64,000 bases of DNA, taken from contig CAVPEV010000046.1 of NCBI GenBank assembly GCA_963703555.1, forward strand, positions 62,001 through 126,000. The letters are read 5' to 3'. Below the pieces are notes generated by a model. It was not told the origin of the DNA and did no database searches. It was given only the letters and a program-made list of their open reading frames with translations. This document shows positions 9,304 to 17,731 of this stretch, in pieces. How positions within the stretch are numbered: the stretch's first letter is position 1; each line of letters begins with the position of its first letter. This DNA is from CAVPEV01 sp963703555 (lineage in GTDB: Bacteria > Actinomycetota > Actinomycetes > Actinomycetales > Cellulomonadaceae). The position numbers and the translations under genes are program-made.

Positions 9304-10338
9304 ATGCCCGCTCCGCTGGACCGTGAGAAGGCCCTGGAGGCCGCTCTCTCCCAGATCGATCGTCAGTTCGGCAAGGGCTCGATCATGCGGCTGGGGGACG
9401 ACGGCCGCGTCCCCGTCGAGGTGATCCCCACCGGCTCCGTCGCGCTGGACATCGCGCTGGGCATCGGCGGCCTGCCCAGGGGCCGGGTCGTGGAGATCTA
9501 CGGGCCGGAGTCGTCGGGAAAGACGACGCTCGCCCTGCACGCCGTGGCCAACGCCCAGCGGGCGGGCGGCATCGCGGCGTTCATTGACGCGGAGCACGCC
9601 CTGGACCCGGACTACGCCAAACACCTGGGGGTCGACACGGACGCGCTGCTGGTCTCCCAGCCGGACACCGGCGAGCAGGCGCTGGAGATCATGGACATGC
9701 TCATCCGGTCCGGAGCGATCGACGTCGTCGTGGTGGACTCCGTGGCGGCGCTGGTCCCCAAGGCCGAGATCGACGGGGAGATGGGGGACAGCCACGTCGG
9801 GCTGCAGGCGCGCCTGATGTCCCAGGCGCTGCGCAAGATCACCGGCGCGCTGAACTCCTCGGGCACCACCGCGATCTTCATCAACCAGTTGCGCGAGAAG
9901 ATCGGGGTGTTCTTCGGCTCGCCGGAGACCACCACGGGTGGCAAGGCGCTGAAGTTCTATGCCTCGATCCGGCTGGACATCCGCCGGATCGAGACCCTCA
10001 AGGAGGGCACCGAGTCGATCGGGAACCGCACTCGGGTCAAGGTCGTGAAGAACAAGATGGCGCCACCCTTCAAGCAGGCCGAGTTCGACATCCTCTACGG
10101 CGTCGGAATCTCCCGCGAGGGTGGGATCATCGACATGGGCGTGGAGCAGGGGATCGTGCGCAAGTCGGGGGCCTGGTACACGTACGAGGGCGACCAGCTC
10201 GGTCAGGGCAAGGAGAATGCGCGCAGCTTCCTGCGTGACAACCCCGACCTCGCTGCGGAGATCGAGAAGAAGATCAAGGACAAGCTGGGCATCGGGGTAC
10301 CCGTCGGCACGTCCGCCGATCCGGCGACCGACCTGTGA
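9304..10338 (+). CDS. recA: Recombinase RecA
   Basis: This 344-residue protein is the strand-exchange recombinase that also stimulates LexA self-cleavage. It begins PLDREKALEAALSQIDRQFGKGSIMRLG and has Walker A GPESSGKT at about 67-74. Further conserved segments are VVVDSVAALVPKAEIDGEMGD (Walker B and loop L1) and loop L2 around FGSPETTTGG. The length is normal for the family and no intein is present. ATG 9304 has a GAGG-containing ribosome-binding site about 8 nt upstream. The stop overlaps the recX start (GTGA), so the two are co-translated. The upstream LexA box indicates SOS induction. Confidence 0.99.
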   Translation: MPAPLDREKALEAALSQIDRQFGKGSIMRLGDDGRVPVEVIPTGSVALDIALGIGGLPRGRVVEIYGPESSGKTTLALHAVANAQRAGGIAAFIDAEHALDPDYAKHLGVDTDALLVSQPDTGEQALEIMDMLIRSGAIDVVVVDSVAALVPKAEIDGEMGDSHVGLQARLMSQALRKITGALNSSGTTAIFINQLREKIGVFFGSPETTTGGKALKFYASIRLDIRRIETLKEGTESIGNRTRVKVVKNKMAPPFKQAEFDILYGVGISREGGIIDMGVEQGIVRKSGAWYTYEGDQLGQGKENARSFLRDNPDLAAEIEKKIKDKLGIGVPVGTSADPATDL

Positions 10339-10952
10339 CCGTGCGGAGCGCAGGACGCGCGCGGCGCAGCACGACGGCGGGACCGGAACGCCGAGCGCCG
10401 GACCCGCAGCCCGGCGCCGCACCCGCCGCGGCGCCGGACGACGACTCGGACCCCGAGGACGTGGCGCGCGCCATCGCCCTGCGGCTGCTGACCTCCGCAC
10501 CGCGCAGCCGGGCCGAGCTTGCTCGGGCGATGGCAGCGCGGGCCGTGCCGGAGCAGGCCGCCGAGGCTGTGCTCGACCGGTTCACCGAGGTGGGTCTGGT
10601 CGACGACGCCGAGTACGCCCGGATGCTCGTGCGGTCGCGGCAGGCCGAGCGTGGGCTCGCGCGGCGCGGCCTGGCTGCGGAGCTGAACCGACACGGCGTC
10701 CCCCCGGAGGCCGCGGCACAGGCCCTGGCCGAGGTCGATGACGAGAGCGAGCTGGCCACGGCGCGCGATCTGGTGCGCCGGCGGATGGCGGCCGGGCGGG
10801 GCCTGGACGAGCAGGTGCTGGTCCGCCGGACGGTCGCTGCGCTGGCCCGGAAGGGGTACGCCCCCGGGCTGGCGCTTCGCTTGGTCCGGGAGGCGCTGGC
10901 TACGGAGGGTGCCGACGTCGACCTGGCCGGCACGGACCTGCTCGACGAGTGA
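10335..10952 (+). CDS. recX: Regulatory protein RecX
   Basis: This 205-residue RecX protein modulates RecA filament activity. After a ~45-residue proline/alanine-rich N-terminal extension, the three-helix repeats are recognisable: ALRLLTSAPRSRAELARAM, a VGLVDDAEYARMLVRSRQ segment, and a C-terminal RKGYAPGLALRLVREAL. The GTG start overlaps the recA stop by 4 nt. This is the classic recA-recX operon and keeps the inhibitor under the same SOS control as RecA. Confidence 0.93.
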   Translation: MTVRSAGRARRSTTAGPERRAPDPQPGAAPAAAPDDDSDPEDVARAIALRLLTSAPRSRAELARAMAARAVPEQAAEAVLDRFTEVGLVDDAEYARMLVRSRQAERGLARRGLAAELNRHGVPPEAAAQALAEVDDESELATARDLVRRRMAAGRGLDEQVLVRRTVAALARKGYAPGLALRLVREALATEGADVDLAGTDLLDE

Positions 10953-11098
10953 CGGCGCGCCTTCGCCGTCGGTTCGAGGTGCCGTCGGTTCGAGGGTGGT
11001 GGGCGTCGGCGCGGGGGCGGCGTGGGGCACAATCACGGGAAGCGCCCGGGCTGCGGGCGCGGGCGGCCAGGCCGTCGAGGCGAGGCTGGGAGGCTGGC

Positions 11099-12640
11099 GT
11101 GGCTCTGGGCGGGATCGGTGAGATCGCGGTCATCGTCGGGCTGCTCGGGGCCTGCCTGGTCGCCCTCGTCCTGGTGCTCGTCGCACGCCGGGAGGCGGAC
11201 CAGCAGCGCGCCCAGGCTGTCCGTGACGTCGCCGCGACGCGCGAGGAGGCGGCCGAGCTGTTGGCCGACACGGTGCGCCGGAACGAGCGCACAGTGGCGC
11301 GGGAGCAGGAGGTGTCGGAGGCGCAGCAGGCGGTGGCGACTCTTGATCGCACCCTGCGCACCCGCGAGCAGGAGGTGGACGCCGCACACCGTGAGGCCTC
11401 CCGGCTGCTGGCTGACGCGGAGCGCGCCGCGGCCGACCGGCTCGCCGAGGCACAGGCCACCGCGTCCGCCCGGATCGCCCAGGCGGACCGGGAGGCTTTC
11501 GAGCGGCTCGAGCAGGTGTCGGGGCTCGACGCCGCGCAAGCACGGGCCGGCCTGGTCGAGCGGCTGGTCGCCGACGCCACGCAGGAGGCTGCCTCCCGGG
11601 TCCGCCGCGTCGAGGCACAGGCCCGGCGGTCGGCCGACGCCCGTGCCCGGCGGGTGGTGACCACGGCAGTCCAACGTCTGGCCGTGCCGACCAGCACGCA
11701 GTCGGTCATCACGGTGCTGCCGCTGCCCTCGGAGGAGATGAAGGGCCGGATCATCGGCAAGGAGGGCCGCAACATCCGCATGTTCGAGGCGCTCACCGGC
11801 GTCAACGTGCTCATCGACGAGATGCCGGACGCCGTCGTGCTGTCCAGCTTCGACCCGGAGCGCCGCGAGGTCGCCCAGGTCGCCCTGGAGGCTCTCATGG
11901 CGGACGGACGGATCCACCCGCAGCGCATCGAGGCGGCCTACGCCGAGGCGCTGGCCGGGGCCGACGACCGTGCCGAGCAGGCGGGCCACGACGCTGCGGA
12001 GCGGGCCGGGGTCAATGGTCTGCACGACGAGCTCGTGCGGACCATGGGGCGGCTGCGGCTGCGGACCTCCTACGGCCAGAACGTCCTCGAGCACCTCGTG
12101 GAGTCCGCCCTCCTCGCGGCTGCGATGGCCGCCGAGGTGGGCGCGGACGTGGGGGTGGCCCGGCGCGGGGCGTTCCTCCACGATGTCGGCAAGGCGCTGA
12201 CCAGCCAGCACGCCGGTCCGCACGCCGCGGTCGGTGCCGAGCTGGCGCGCCGGTTCGGCGAGTCGGACGCCGTCGGCAACGCGATCGCGGCGCACCACGA
12301 GGACGTGCCGTTCGACACCGTCGAGGCGGTCCTGGTCCAGGCGGCGGACGCGATCTCGGCCGCCCGGCCCGGGGCTCGAAAGGAGGACGTGGCGCAGTAC
12401 ATCGAGCGCATGGACCACCTCGAGCAGCTCGTGGTCGCCCACCCAGGGGTGCGGCGCGCGCTGGCGATGGCGGCAGGCCGGGAGGTCCGCGTGGTGGTCG
12501 AACCGACCGAGGTCGACGACGCGGCCCTCGCGGGTCTCGCGACGGCCATTGCGCAGCACATCGAGAGCGAGCTGACCTACCCCGGCGAGGTGCGGGTCAC
12601 GGTCGTGCGGGAGCTGCGCGCGAGCGCCACAGCCGGCTGA
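11099..12640 (+). CDS. rny: Ribonuclease Y
   Basis: This 513-residue membrane-anchored endoribonuclease is involved in mRNA turnover. Domains in order are an N-terminal transmembrane helix (IAVIVGLLGACLVALVLVLVA), a long Ala/Glu/Arg-rich coiled coil to about residue 190, a KH domain (GRIIGKEGRNIRMFEALTG), and an HD domain. The HD domain carries FLHDVGKAL and a downstream HHED. GTG 11099 was chosen because a GGGAGG site lies 5 nt upstream and the transmembrane helix then starts the protein. An in-frame start at 10949 would add 50 basic residues. The gene follows recX after about 145 bp. Confidence 0.93.
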   Translation: MALGGIGEIAVIVGLLGACLVALVLVLVARREADQQRAQAVRDVAATREEAAELLADTVRRNERTVAREQEVSEAQQAVATLDRTLRTREQEVDAAHREASRLLADAERAAADRLAEAQATASARIAQADREAFERLEQVSGLDAAQARAGLVERLVADATQEAASRVRRVEAQARRSADARARRVVTTAVQRLAVPTSTQSVITVLPLPSEEMKGRIIGKEGRNIRMFEALTGVNVLIDEMPDAVVLSSFDPERREVAQVALEALMADGRIHPQRIEAAYAEALAGADDRAEQAGHDAAERAGVNGLHDELVRTMGRLRLRTSYGQNVLEHLVESALLAAAMAAEVGADVGVARRGAFLHDVGKALTSQHAGPHAAVGAELARRFGESDAVGNAIAAHHEDVPFDTVEAVLVQAADAISAARPGARKEDVAQYIERMDHLEQLVVAHPGVRRALAMAAGREVRVVVEPTEVDDAALAGLATAIAQHIESELTYPGEVRVTVVRELRASATAG

Positions 12641-12672
12641 CGCCGCGTCGGGCGGCCGTACCCTGGACGACC

Positions 12673-14250
12673 ATGACCAGCCCCGCCCAGATCGACCTGC
12701 CGCGGACCTACCTCGTGCGGACCCTCGGCTGCCAGATGAACCTGCACGACTCCGAGCACATGGCAGGCATGCTCGAGGCGGCCGGCTACGTGCCGGCCCC
12801 GGCGCAGGACGCCGCCGCGGACCTGGCCGACGTCGTCGTCATCAACACCTGTGCCGTGCGGGAGAACGCTGCCGACCGGTTGTACGGGACGCTCGGCCGC
12901 CTGGCGGCGGTGAAGCGTTCACGGGCCGGGATGCAGATCGCCGTCGGGGGCTGTCTGGCGCAGAAGGATCGGCAGGGCATCGTCGACCGGGCCCCGTGGG
13001 TGGACGTCGTCATGGGCACCCACAACATGGACCGCTTGCCGGTGCTGCTGGAACGGTCCCGCTACAACCGGCGGGCCGAGGTGGAGATCGCCGAGTCCCT
13101 GCAGGTGTTCCCGTCGACGCTGCCCACCCGGCGGGAGTCCGTCTATGCGGGCTGGGTGTCGATCAGCGTGGGCTGCAACAACACGTGCACGTTCTGCATC
13201 GTGCCGCACCTGCGGGGCAGGGAACGCGACCGACGTCCCGGCGACGTGCTGGCCGAGGTCGAGGCGCTGGTGGAGTCGGGTGCCATCGAGGTGACCCTGC
13301 TCGGTCAGAACGTCAACTCCTACGGAGCCGAGTTCGGGGACCGGGGCGCCTTCGCGTCGTTACTGCGTGCCGTCGGTGCGGTGGACGGCCTGGAGCGGCT
13401 GCGATTCACCTCGCCGCACCCCGCAGCCTTCCGGGACGACGTCATCGCGGCGATGGCCGAGACCCCGACGGTCATGCGCCAGCTGCACATGCCGCTGCAG
13501 TCCGGCTCGGACCGGGTGCTGCGCGCGATGCGCCGGTCCTACCGGTCGGAGCGGTTCCTCGACATTCTGGGGCGGGTGCGCCGGGCGATGCCCGACGTGG
13601 CGATCAGCACGGACATCATCGTCGGGTTCCCGGGGGAGACGGACGAGGACTTCGCTGAGACGCTGCGCGTGGTGGAGACCGCGCGGTTCGCGTCGGCCTT
13701 TACCTTCCAGTACTCCCCGCGGCCCGGGACCCCGGCGGCGGACCTGCCGGACCAGGTGCCGGCCCAGGTGGTGGCCGAGCGGTACCGGCGTCTGACGGAC
13801 CTGCAGGAGCGGATCAGCCTCGAGGAGAACCGGGCTCTGCTGGGACGCACGGTCGACGTGCTGGTCGCGGAGGGTGAGGGCCGCAAGGACCACGCCTCGC
13901 GACGGGTCTCGGGCCGTGCCGCTGACAACCGCCTCGTGCATCTGTCGCTGCCCGCCGACGCGGAGCCCGTCGACGTGCCACGGCCCGGTGACCTGGTCAC
14001 CGTGCAGGTCACCCATGCGGCCCCGCACCACCTCGTCGCCGACTCCGGCCACCGGCCGGGCGGGCTGTACCGCGTGCGGCGCACGCGCGCCGGCGACGCC
14101 TGGCAGGCCCGCCGGGACGGTGCGGACGCCCGCGCGTCCGGCGGCCCGGCGGACCACGACCATCACGGTGCGCCGTCCGGCGGGAGCGTGCCGCTCGGCC
14201 TGCCGGCGTTGCGCCGCGCTGAGGCCGGGATCCTCACCGCTCGGCCGTAG
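12673..14250 (+). CDS. miaB: tRNA-2-methylthio-N6-dimethylallyladenosine synthase MiaB
   Basis: This radical-SAM methylthiotransferase converts i6A37 to ms2i6A37 in tRNA. The 525-residue sequence shows the N-terminal UPF0004 domain with its cluster cysteines (TLGCQMN, INTCAVREN, GGCLAQ). The radical SAM motif CNNTCTFC follows, then a TRAM domain near residues 390-450. After TRAM there is a longer tail than usual, ending with a short Asp/His-rich patch (DHDHHG). miaA, which makes its substrate modification, lies 4.8 kb downstream; the interval holds an insertion sequence and accessory genes. The ATG start gives the family N-terminus. Confidence 0.95.
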   Translation: MTSPAQIDLPRTYLVRTLGCQMNLHDSEHMAGMLEAAGYVPAPAQDAAADLADVVVINTCAVRENAADRLYGTLGRLAAVKRSRAGMQIAVGGCLAQKDRQGIVDRAPWVDVVMGTHNMDRLPVLLERSRYNRRAEVEIAESLQVFPSTLPTRRESVYAGWVSISVGCNNTCTFCIVPHLRGRERDRRPGDVLAEVEALVESGAIEVTLLGQNVNSYGAEFGDRGAFASLLRAVGAVDGLERLRFTSPHPAAFRDDVIAAMAETPTVMRQLHMPLQSGSDRVLRAMRRSYRSERFLDILGRVRRAMPDVAISTDIIVGFPGETDEDFAETLRVVETARFASAFTFQYSPRPGTPAADLPDQVPAQVVAERYRRLTDLQERISLEENRALLGRTVDVLVAEGEGRKDHASRRVSGRAADNRLVHLSLPADAEPVDVPRPGDLVTVQVTHAAPHHLVADSGHRPGGLYRVRRTRAGDAWQARRDGADARASGGPADHDHHGAPSGGSVPLGLPALRRAEAGILTARP

Positions 14251-14302
14251 CACCGTGCGCTCGCCCTCGGGGGTGCTGGCTTGTTGGGCGGGTTTGCCGG
14301 GG

Positions 14303-14328
14303 TGAAGCGCCGCAGGTTTGATGCCGCT
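14303..14328 (+). repeat. IS3-element left inverted repeat
   Basis: This 26-bp terminal repeat begins TGAAGCGCCGCAGG and pairs with the complement of 15640-15665 with three mismatches. It marks the left boundary of the element. Confidence 0.9.
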
Positions 14329-14355
14329 CCTGTTTGAGTCCAGGAGGATGTCGTC

Positions 14356-14667
14356 ATGCCGAAGAAGATCGATCCGGAGTTGAGGGCGCGTGCGGTGAGG
14401 TTGGTCAACGACCACCTCGGGGAGTATCAGGACGTGACGGCGGCGTCGTTCGCGGTCGCCAAGCAGCTGGGGGTGAGCCGGGAGTCGGTGCGTCGGTGGG
14501 TCGCCCAGGCCGACATCGACACAGGTGCTCGTACCGGGGTGAACAGCGAGGACCTCGCTGAGATCAAGACGCTGAAGGCGAAGGTCCGCCGGCTGGAGGA
14601 GGACAACGCGATCTTGAAGGCGGCGACGGTTTTCTTCGTGGGGGAACTCGACCCCCGCAACCGATGA
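14356..14667 (+). CDS. IS3-family transposase OrfA
   Basis: This 103-residue protein provides the DNA-binding part of the transposase. An HTH_Tnp_1-type helix-turn-helix covers about residues 5-50 (including AKQLGVSRESVRRWV). It is followed by a leucine-zipper-like coiled coil (EIKTLKAKVRRLEEDNAILKAA). The ATG start has AGGAGG upstream (14341-14346). Its stop overlaps the orfB ATG (ATGA), and orfB is in the -1 frame. The full transposase could therefore be made by translational coupling or a -1 frameshift near the T-rich stretch about 35 nt before the stop; sequence alone does not decide. Confidence 0.93.
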   Translation: MPKKIDPELRARAVRLVNDHLGEYQDVTAASFAVAKQLGVSRESVRRWVAQADIDTGARTGVNSEDLAEIKTLKAKVRRLEEDNAILKAATVFFVGELDPRNR

Positions 14668-15638
14668 TCATGGGGTTCATCGACACGATGAGGGCCGAGG
14701 GTCACGCGGTCGAGTCGATCTGCCGGGTCCTGCGCGAGCAGGGCTGCCAGATCGCCGCACGGACCTACCGGTCGTGGCGGTCGGCCCGTGGGCGGGTCGC
14801 CGCCCGCACGCTCACTGACGCCCACGTGCTGGACGCGGTCCGGAACGCGGCGTGGACCACCGACGCCGCCGGGCAGCGAGTGCTGGCCCCGGAGGGCCTG
14901 TATGGGCGGCGCAAGATGACCGCGCACCTGCGCCGTACGAGCGTTCCGGACGCCTCGCGGGGCGCGGTCGACCGGGCGATGCGGGCACTGGGCCTGGCCG
15001 GGGTGCGCCGCGACAAGCACCTGCGCACCACGATCCAGGCCAAGGACGGCATCCGTGCCGGGGACCTGCTGAACCGGCAGTTCACCGCGTCGGCACCGAA
15101 CCTGGTGTGGGTCACCGACTTCACGTACTGCCGCACCTGGGCCGGCTGGGTCTACGTCGCATTCATCCTCGACGTGTTCTCCCAACGGATCGTGTCCTGG
15201 CACGCGTCGACCTCCAAGGCCACCGACCTGGTCATGGTCCCGCTGCGCATGGCGTTGTGGCAGCGGGACCGCGAGGGCCACCCCGCCCACCCCGGGGAGC
15301 TGATCCACCACAGCGACGCCGGGTCCCAGTACACGTCCGTGCGCCTGAACGAGCACCTCGCTCTCGAGGGCATCCGGCCCTCGATCGGGACCGTCGGCGA
15401 TGCCTACGACAACGCACTGATGGAGAGCATCAACGGGCTCTACAAGGCCGAGTGCATCCGCACAACCGTGTTCCACACCGGCCCCTACAAGACGATCGCC
15501 GACGTGGAGTTCGCGACAGCCGGCTGGGTCGAGTGGTACAACAACCGAAGGCTCCACTCGACCCTGGGCAACGTCCCGCCAGTGGAGTACGAGCAAGCCC
15601 ACTACGCGACCCTCAACCGAGAGCCGCAACCCGCATAG
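14664..15638 (+). CDS. IS3-family transposase OrfB (DDE integrase domain)
   Basis: This 324-residue rve-type catalytic subunit contains the complete acidic triad: Asp in WVTDFTY, Asp in HHSDAGSQYTS, and Glu in DNALMESINGLYKAE. An N-terminal HTH_21 region (YGRRKMTAHLRR) precedes the catalytic core. The C-terminus has the usual WYNNRRLHSTLG...PVEYE ending. No frameshift or stop interrupts the gene, so the element may be functional. It ends one base before the right inverted repeat. Confidence 0.95.
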   Translation: MIMGFIDTMRAEGHAVESICRVLREQGCQIAARTYRSWRSARGRVAARTLTDAHVLDAVRNAAWTTDAAGQRVLAPEGLYGRRKMTAHLRRTSVPDASRGAVDRAMRALGLAGVRRDKHLRTTIQAKDGIRAGDLLNRQFTASAPNLVWVTDFTYCRTWAGWVYVAFILDVFSQRIVSWHASTSKATDLVMVPLRMALWQRDREGHPAHPGELIHHSDAGSQYTSVRLNEHLALEGIRPSIGTVGDAYDNALMESINGLYKAECIRTTVFHTGPYKTIADVEFATAGWVEWYNNRRLHSTLGNVPPVEYEQAHYATLNREPQPA

Positions 15639-15639
15639 C

Positions 15640-15665
15640 AGCGGCCGAAAACCTGCGGCGCTTCA
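15640..15665 (-). repeat. IS3-element right inverted repeat
   Basis: This 26-bp repeat is the inverted partner of the left end at 14303-14328. A GGG follows it directly and GGG also precedes the left end, giving a probable 3-bp target duplication. Confidence 0.9.
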
Positions 15666-15670
15666 GGGTG

Positions 15671-16519
15671 TTAGCAGCCGGGTGGGGTGGGTGTGGTGGT
15701 GCAGGTGTCGGCGACGAGGTGGGTGTGGGCGGTGGTGGTGTGGATGGGTGGGGTCAGGGTGGTGGTGGTGGCGGTGCCGGTGATGTCGTGCCAGGTGGGG
15801 TCGGCTTGGGTGCGGTAGTGGCCGGTCCATCGGGTGGTCAGGGTGATCTGGTGGGTGTCGGTGGTGGTGTAGGTGTGGGTGATGTCCGCGTCGGGCCAGG
15901 GGTGTCCGGGGGTGGTGGTGGTCACTGGTGGGGTGGTGTCGGCGAAGTCCCACGTGTAGGTGGTGGGGGTGGCGTGCACGTGCACGGTGACCCCGAGCAG
16001 GGTGGTGGTGAGGTCTTGGGGGGTGGGGTCGGCCCACACGATGGTGGGCATGTTGACCAGGGTGTGGTCCCGGTCGGGTTGGATGTGCACCGGGGTGGGG
16101 GTCAGGGGCAGGCGGCGGAAGTCTTCCACCGTGAGCACGACCGGGTCGGTCTGAGCGGGTGCGGGTGCCGGTGGGGTGCTGGGCCGGCAGGCCGGGTCGA
16201 GGGTGGGTCCGCCGAGCGGTAGGAGGTTGTCCGGGCAGCGCAGCGGGGCTGACGGGGTGCACGCTGGGTTGGTCGCCGGATCCGTAGCAGGATCAGCACA
16301 ATCAGGAGGCACCGGAACGCCAGCGGTCCGTTGATGCCCCGTCCGGTCCGACTGCTGCGGCCTGTGAATCTCCTCCGATCGCTCATGATCATGCCCGTTG
16401 AGGACTATTGCGTCGTCCTGCGCTTCAACGTTGATGTCCTCAGCCAGAGCTGGCGCTGCAGCCGCTACAACCGCCAGCAGGACGACGACAGGAACAAGGA
16501 GCACGGGTATCCCGCGCAT
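15671..16519 (-). CDS. Secreted PKD-like domain protein
   Basis: This 282-residue protein has a clear signal peptide (MRGIPVLLVPVVVLLAVVAAAAPALAE). It continues through a His/Pro-rich linker and a cysteine-bearing segment to a Thr-rich C-terminal domain. That domain contains TYTWDFAD and HTYTTTDTHQITLTTRW, the spacing expected of a PKD-type Ig-like fold. No enzymatic motif is visible, and an extracellular binding or structural role is only an inference. Its ATG overlaps the stop of the upstream lipoprotein gene (TGATG), so the two are probably an operon. The signal-peptide region is noticeably less GC-rich than its neighbours. The stop codon lies 5 bp from the IS3 right end. Confidence 0.75.
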   Translation of the reverse strand: MRGIPVLLVPVVVLLAVVAAAAPALAEDINVEAQDDAIVLNGHDHERSEEIHRPQQSDRTGHQRTAGVPVPPDCADPATDPATNPACTPSAPLRCPDNLLPLGGPTLDPACRPSTPPAPAPAQTDPVVLTVEDFRRLPLTPTPVHIQPDRDHTLVNMPTIVWADPTPQDLTTTLLGVTVHVHATPTTYTWDFADTTPPVTTTTPGHPWPDADITHTYTTTDTHQITLTTRWTGHYRTQADPTWHDITGTATTTTLTPPIHTTTAHTHLVADTCTTTPTPPGC

Positions 16520-17172
16520 CAGGAGGTCTCCTTGAGGGTCACGCCGCGGATGAGCCAGGCGACTTCGTCATGGATGATGGCGAGTTCCACGCTGTAGGTG
16601 CCGCCGTCTGGAAAGCCGTCGACCAGGGCGCCAGCGCCATCTACTTCGCGCGATGGGTCTTGCACGAGTGTCAACTCGACAGCGAACCATGCACCTGGCT
16701 CCACTTCGCGTCCTGAGGGGTTAGCCGTGTAGAGCCCTCCGCCTTCGTTATGATTTCCTGCCGCGACCATGGCCTCGACGTTGCTGATGACGGATGCGCA
16801 GAAGATGCATTCCGGGTGGGACAGGGTCTTCCACTCGGTCAGGTCCCCGGTGTTGTACACGTAGGGGTACAGGGCGAGGAAGTACTCGGCCGCGGCGACG
16901 GCCCCCTCGACCGTCACCGCGTCCATCGCCGCCGGCCGCTGCGGCGGGACCGTCAGATGAGGCGTCGGGCCGGGGGACGGCGTCCGGGTGGCCGGCGCCG
17001 ACGAGGCGTCGGGCGCCCCGTTCGTGGCTGTCGGCGAGGGTTCAGCGTCGCCTGCCCCGCTGCATCCGGAGACCGCGAGCGCGACGATCAGGCAGACCGC
17101 CGCGATACGTGCCTCCGCGCCCGATCTCGCGCCCGCCCGTCCGGCCCTGTCCGGGTCGCCCCCGCGATCCAT
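16519..17172 (-). CDS. DUF6318-type lipoprotein
   Basis: This 217-residue predicted lipoprotein has a hydrophobic signal ending in the lipobox LAVSGC. A Pro/Ser/Thr-rich spacer of about 50 residues and a globular domain follow. The domain contains AAEYFLALYPYVYNTGDLTEWKTLSHPECIFCASV, characteristic of the DUF6318 family of actinobacterial lipoproteins. Its function is unknown. The start at 17172 (ATG) gives a 37-residue signal; an in-frame ATG 21 bases further upstream is also possible. It overlaps the downstream PKD-protein gene by one base, suggesting they act together at the cell surface. The 16.3-16.8 kb stretch is lower in GC than its surroundings. Confidence 0.75.
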   Translation of the reverse strand: MDRGGDPDRAGRAGARSGAEARIAAVCLIVALAVSGCSGAGDAEPSPTATNGAPDASSAPATRTPSPGPTPHLTVPPQRPAAMDAVTVEGAVAAAEYFLALYPYVYNTGDLTEWKTLSHPECIFCASVISNVEAMVAAGNHNEGGGLYTANPSGREVEPGAWFAVELTLVQDPSREVDGAGALVDGFPDGGTYSVELAIIHDEVAWLIRGVTLKETS

Positions 17173-17263
17173 GGGCGTGAACCTACCGATCATCGGGGCC
17201 GACGTCACGGGCCAACGGGGCCGCTTGTGGATATGGCCGGCGCCGTCCGGGGGTCGGCCGGGA

Positions 17264-17731
17264 TCAGGCCGACGGCCTCGGATCGTCCGGCACCGCGGCG
17301 TCGAACGCGGCGAGCGCTCGTGCTCCCGTGCCGAGGCCGCACTCGAGCATTCGGTAGAGCTGGGCATCGGTGACCCCGCGTTCGAGGTCGACGGAGACCT
17401 CCGTGTACACGGCGATCACGTCGTCCTCCTCGCGCAGGTAGACCTTCGGCCAGATGCGGTCACGGTTCCAGTCGTTGGCGGCCAGCAGCAGGGCCCCACG
17501 CTTGTCCGGTTCGGCGGTGCGCCGCCACCGGCCGCGGACCTGCAGGATCTCCTCGTGTTCGCCGAGAGTCAGGAACCAGAAGCGGTGACCGTCCCACAGG
17601 CCGGTGGGGTCCCCGTCCGCGTCCAGCAGATAGTGGTAGCCGGAGGCGACCAGGAAGGTCTCGATGCGGGTCCGGGACAGCGGCCGGACGCGGTCCTCGT
17701 CGCGCGCGTGCTGGCGGATGGCGCGGCTCAT
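17264..17731 (-). CDS. YbjN domain-containing protein (second copy)
   Basis: This 155-residue YbjN-family protein has the conserved pattern GLWDGHRFWFLTLGEHEEILQVRG and NDWNRDRIWPKVYLR, ending in VTDAQLYRMLECGLGTG. The family resembles type III secretion chaperones in fold; its cellular role in actinobacteria is not established. Its ATG overlaps the stop of the upstream paralogue (ATGA). The two proteins share the same layout (roughly WPK.Y.R, E.S.DLE.GVTDAQL, L.CGL.T), so this is a tandem duplication translated together. Confidence 0.88.
   Translation of the reverse strand: MSRAIRQHARDEDRVRPLSRTRIETFLVASGYHYLLDADGDPTGLWDGHRFWFLTLGEHEEILQVRGRWRRTAEPDKRGALLLAANDWNRDRIWPKVYLREEDDVIAVYTEVSVDLERGVTDAQLYRMLECGLGTGARALAAFDAAVPDDPRPSA

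Larger units (their letters stand above)
14303..15665 (+). mobile_element. Intact IS3-family insertion sequence
   Basis: A 1363-bp element bounded by 26-bp imperfect inverted repeats: left end 14303-14328 (TGAAGCGCCGCAGGTTTGAT...) and right end 15640-15665, whose complement matches at 23 of 26 positions. Both flanks carry GGG immediately outside the ends, consistent with the 3-4 bp target duplication of IS3 elements. Inside are orfA and orfB with an intact DDE catalytic triad. The element lies 52 bp after miaB and 5 bp before the stop of a convergent secreted-protein gene, so it breaks no gene. It looks recent and potentially active. Confidence 0.93.

Noticed and set aside
9122..9424. A possible small gene in the recA leader
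   Set aside because: It overlaps the recA start in another frame and encodes a low-complexity Arg/Pro/Cys sequence with no conserved features.
15700..16060. Repetitive GGTGGTG tracts as a CRISPR or structural repeat
   Set aside because: The repeats are Thr codons (on the minus strand) of the PKD-like protein; there is no regular repeat-spacer pattern.
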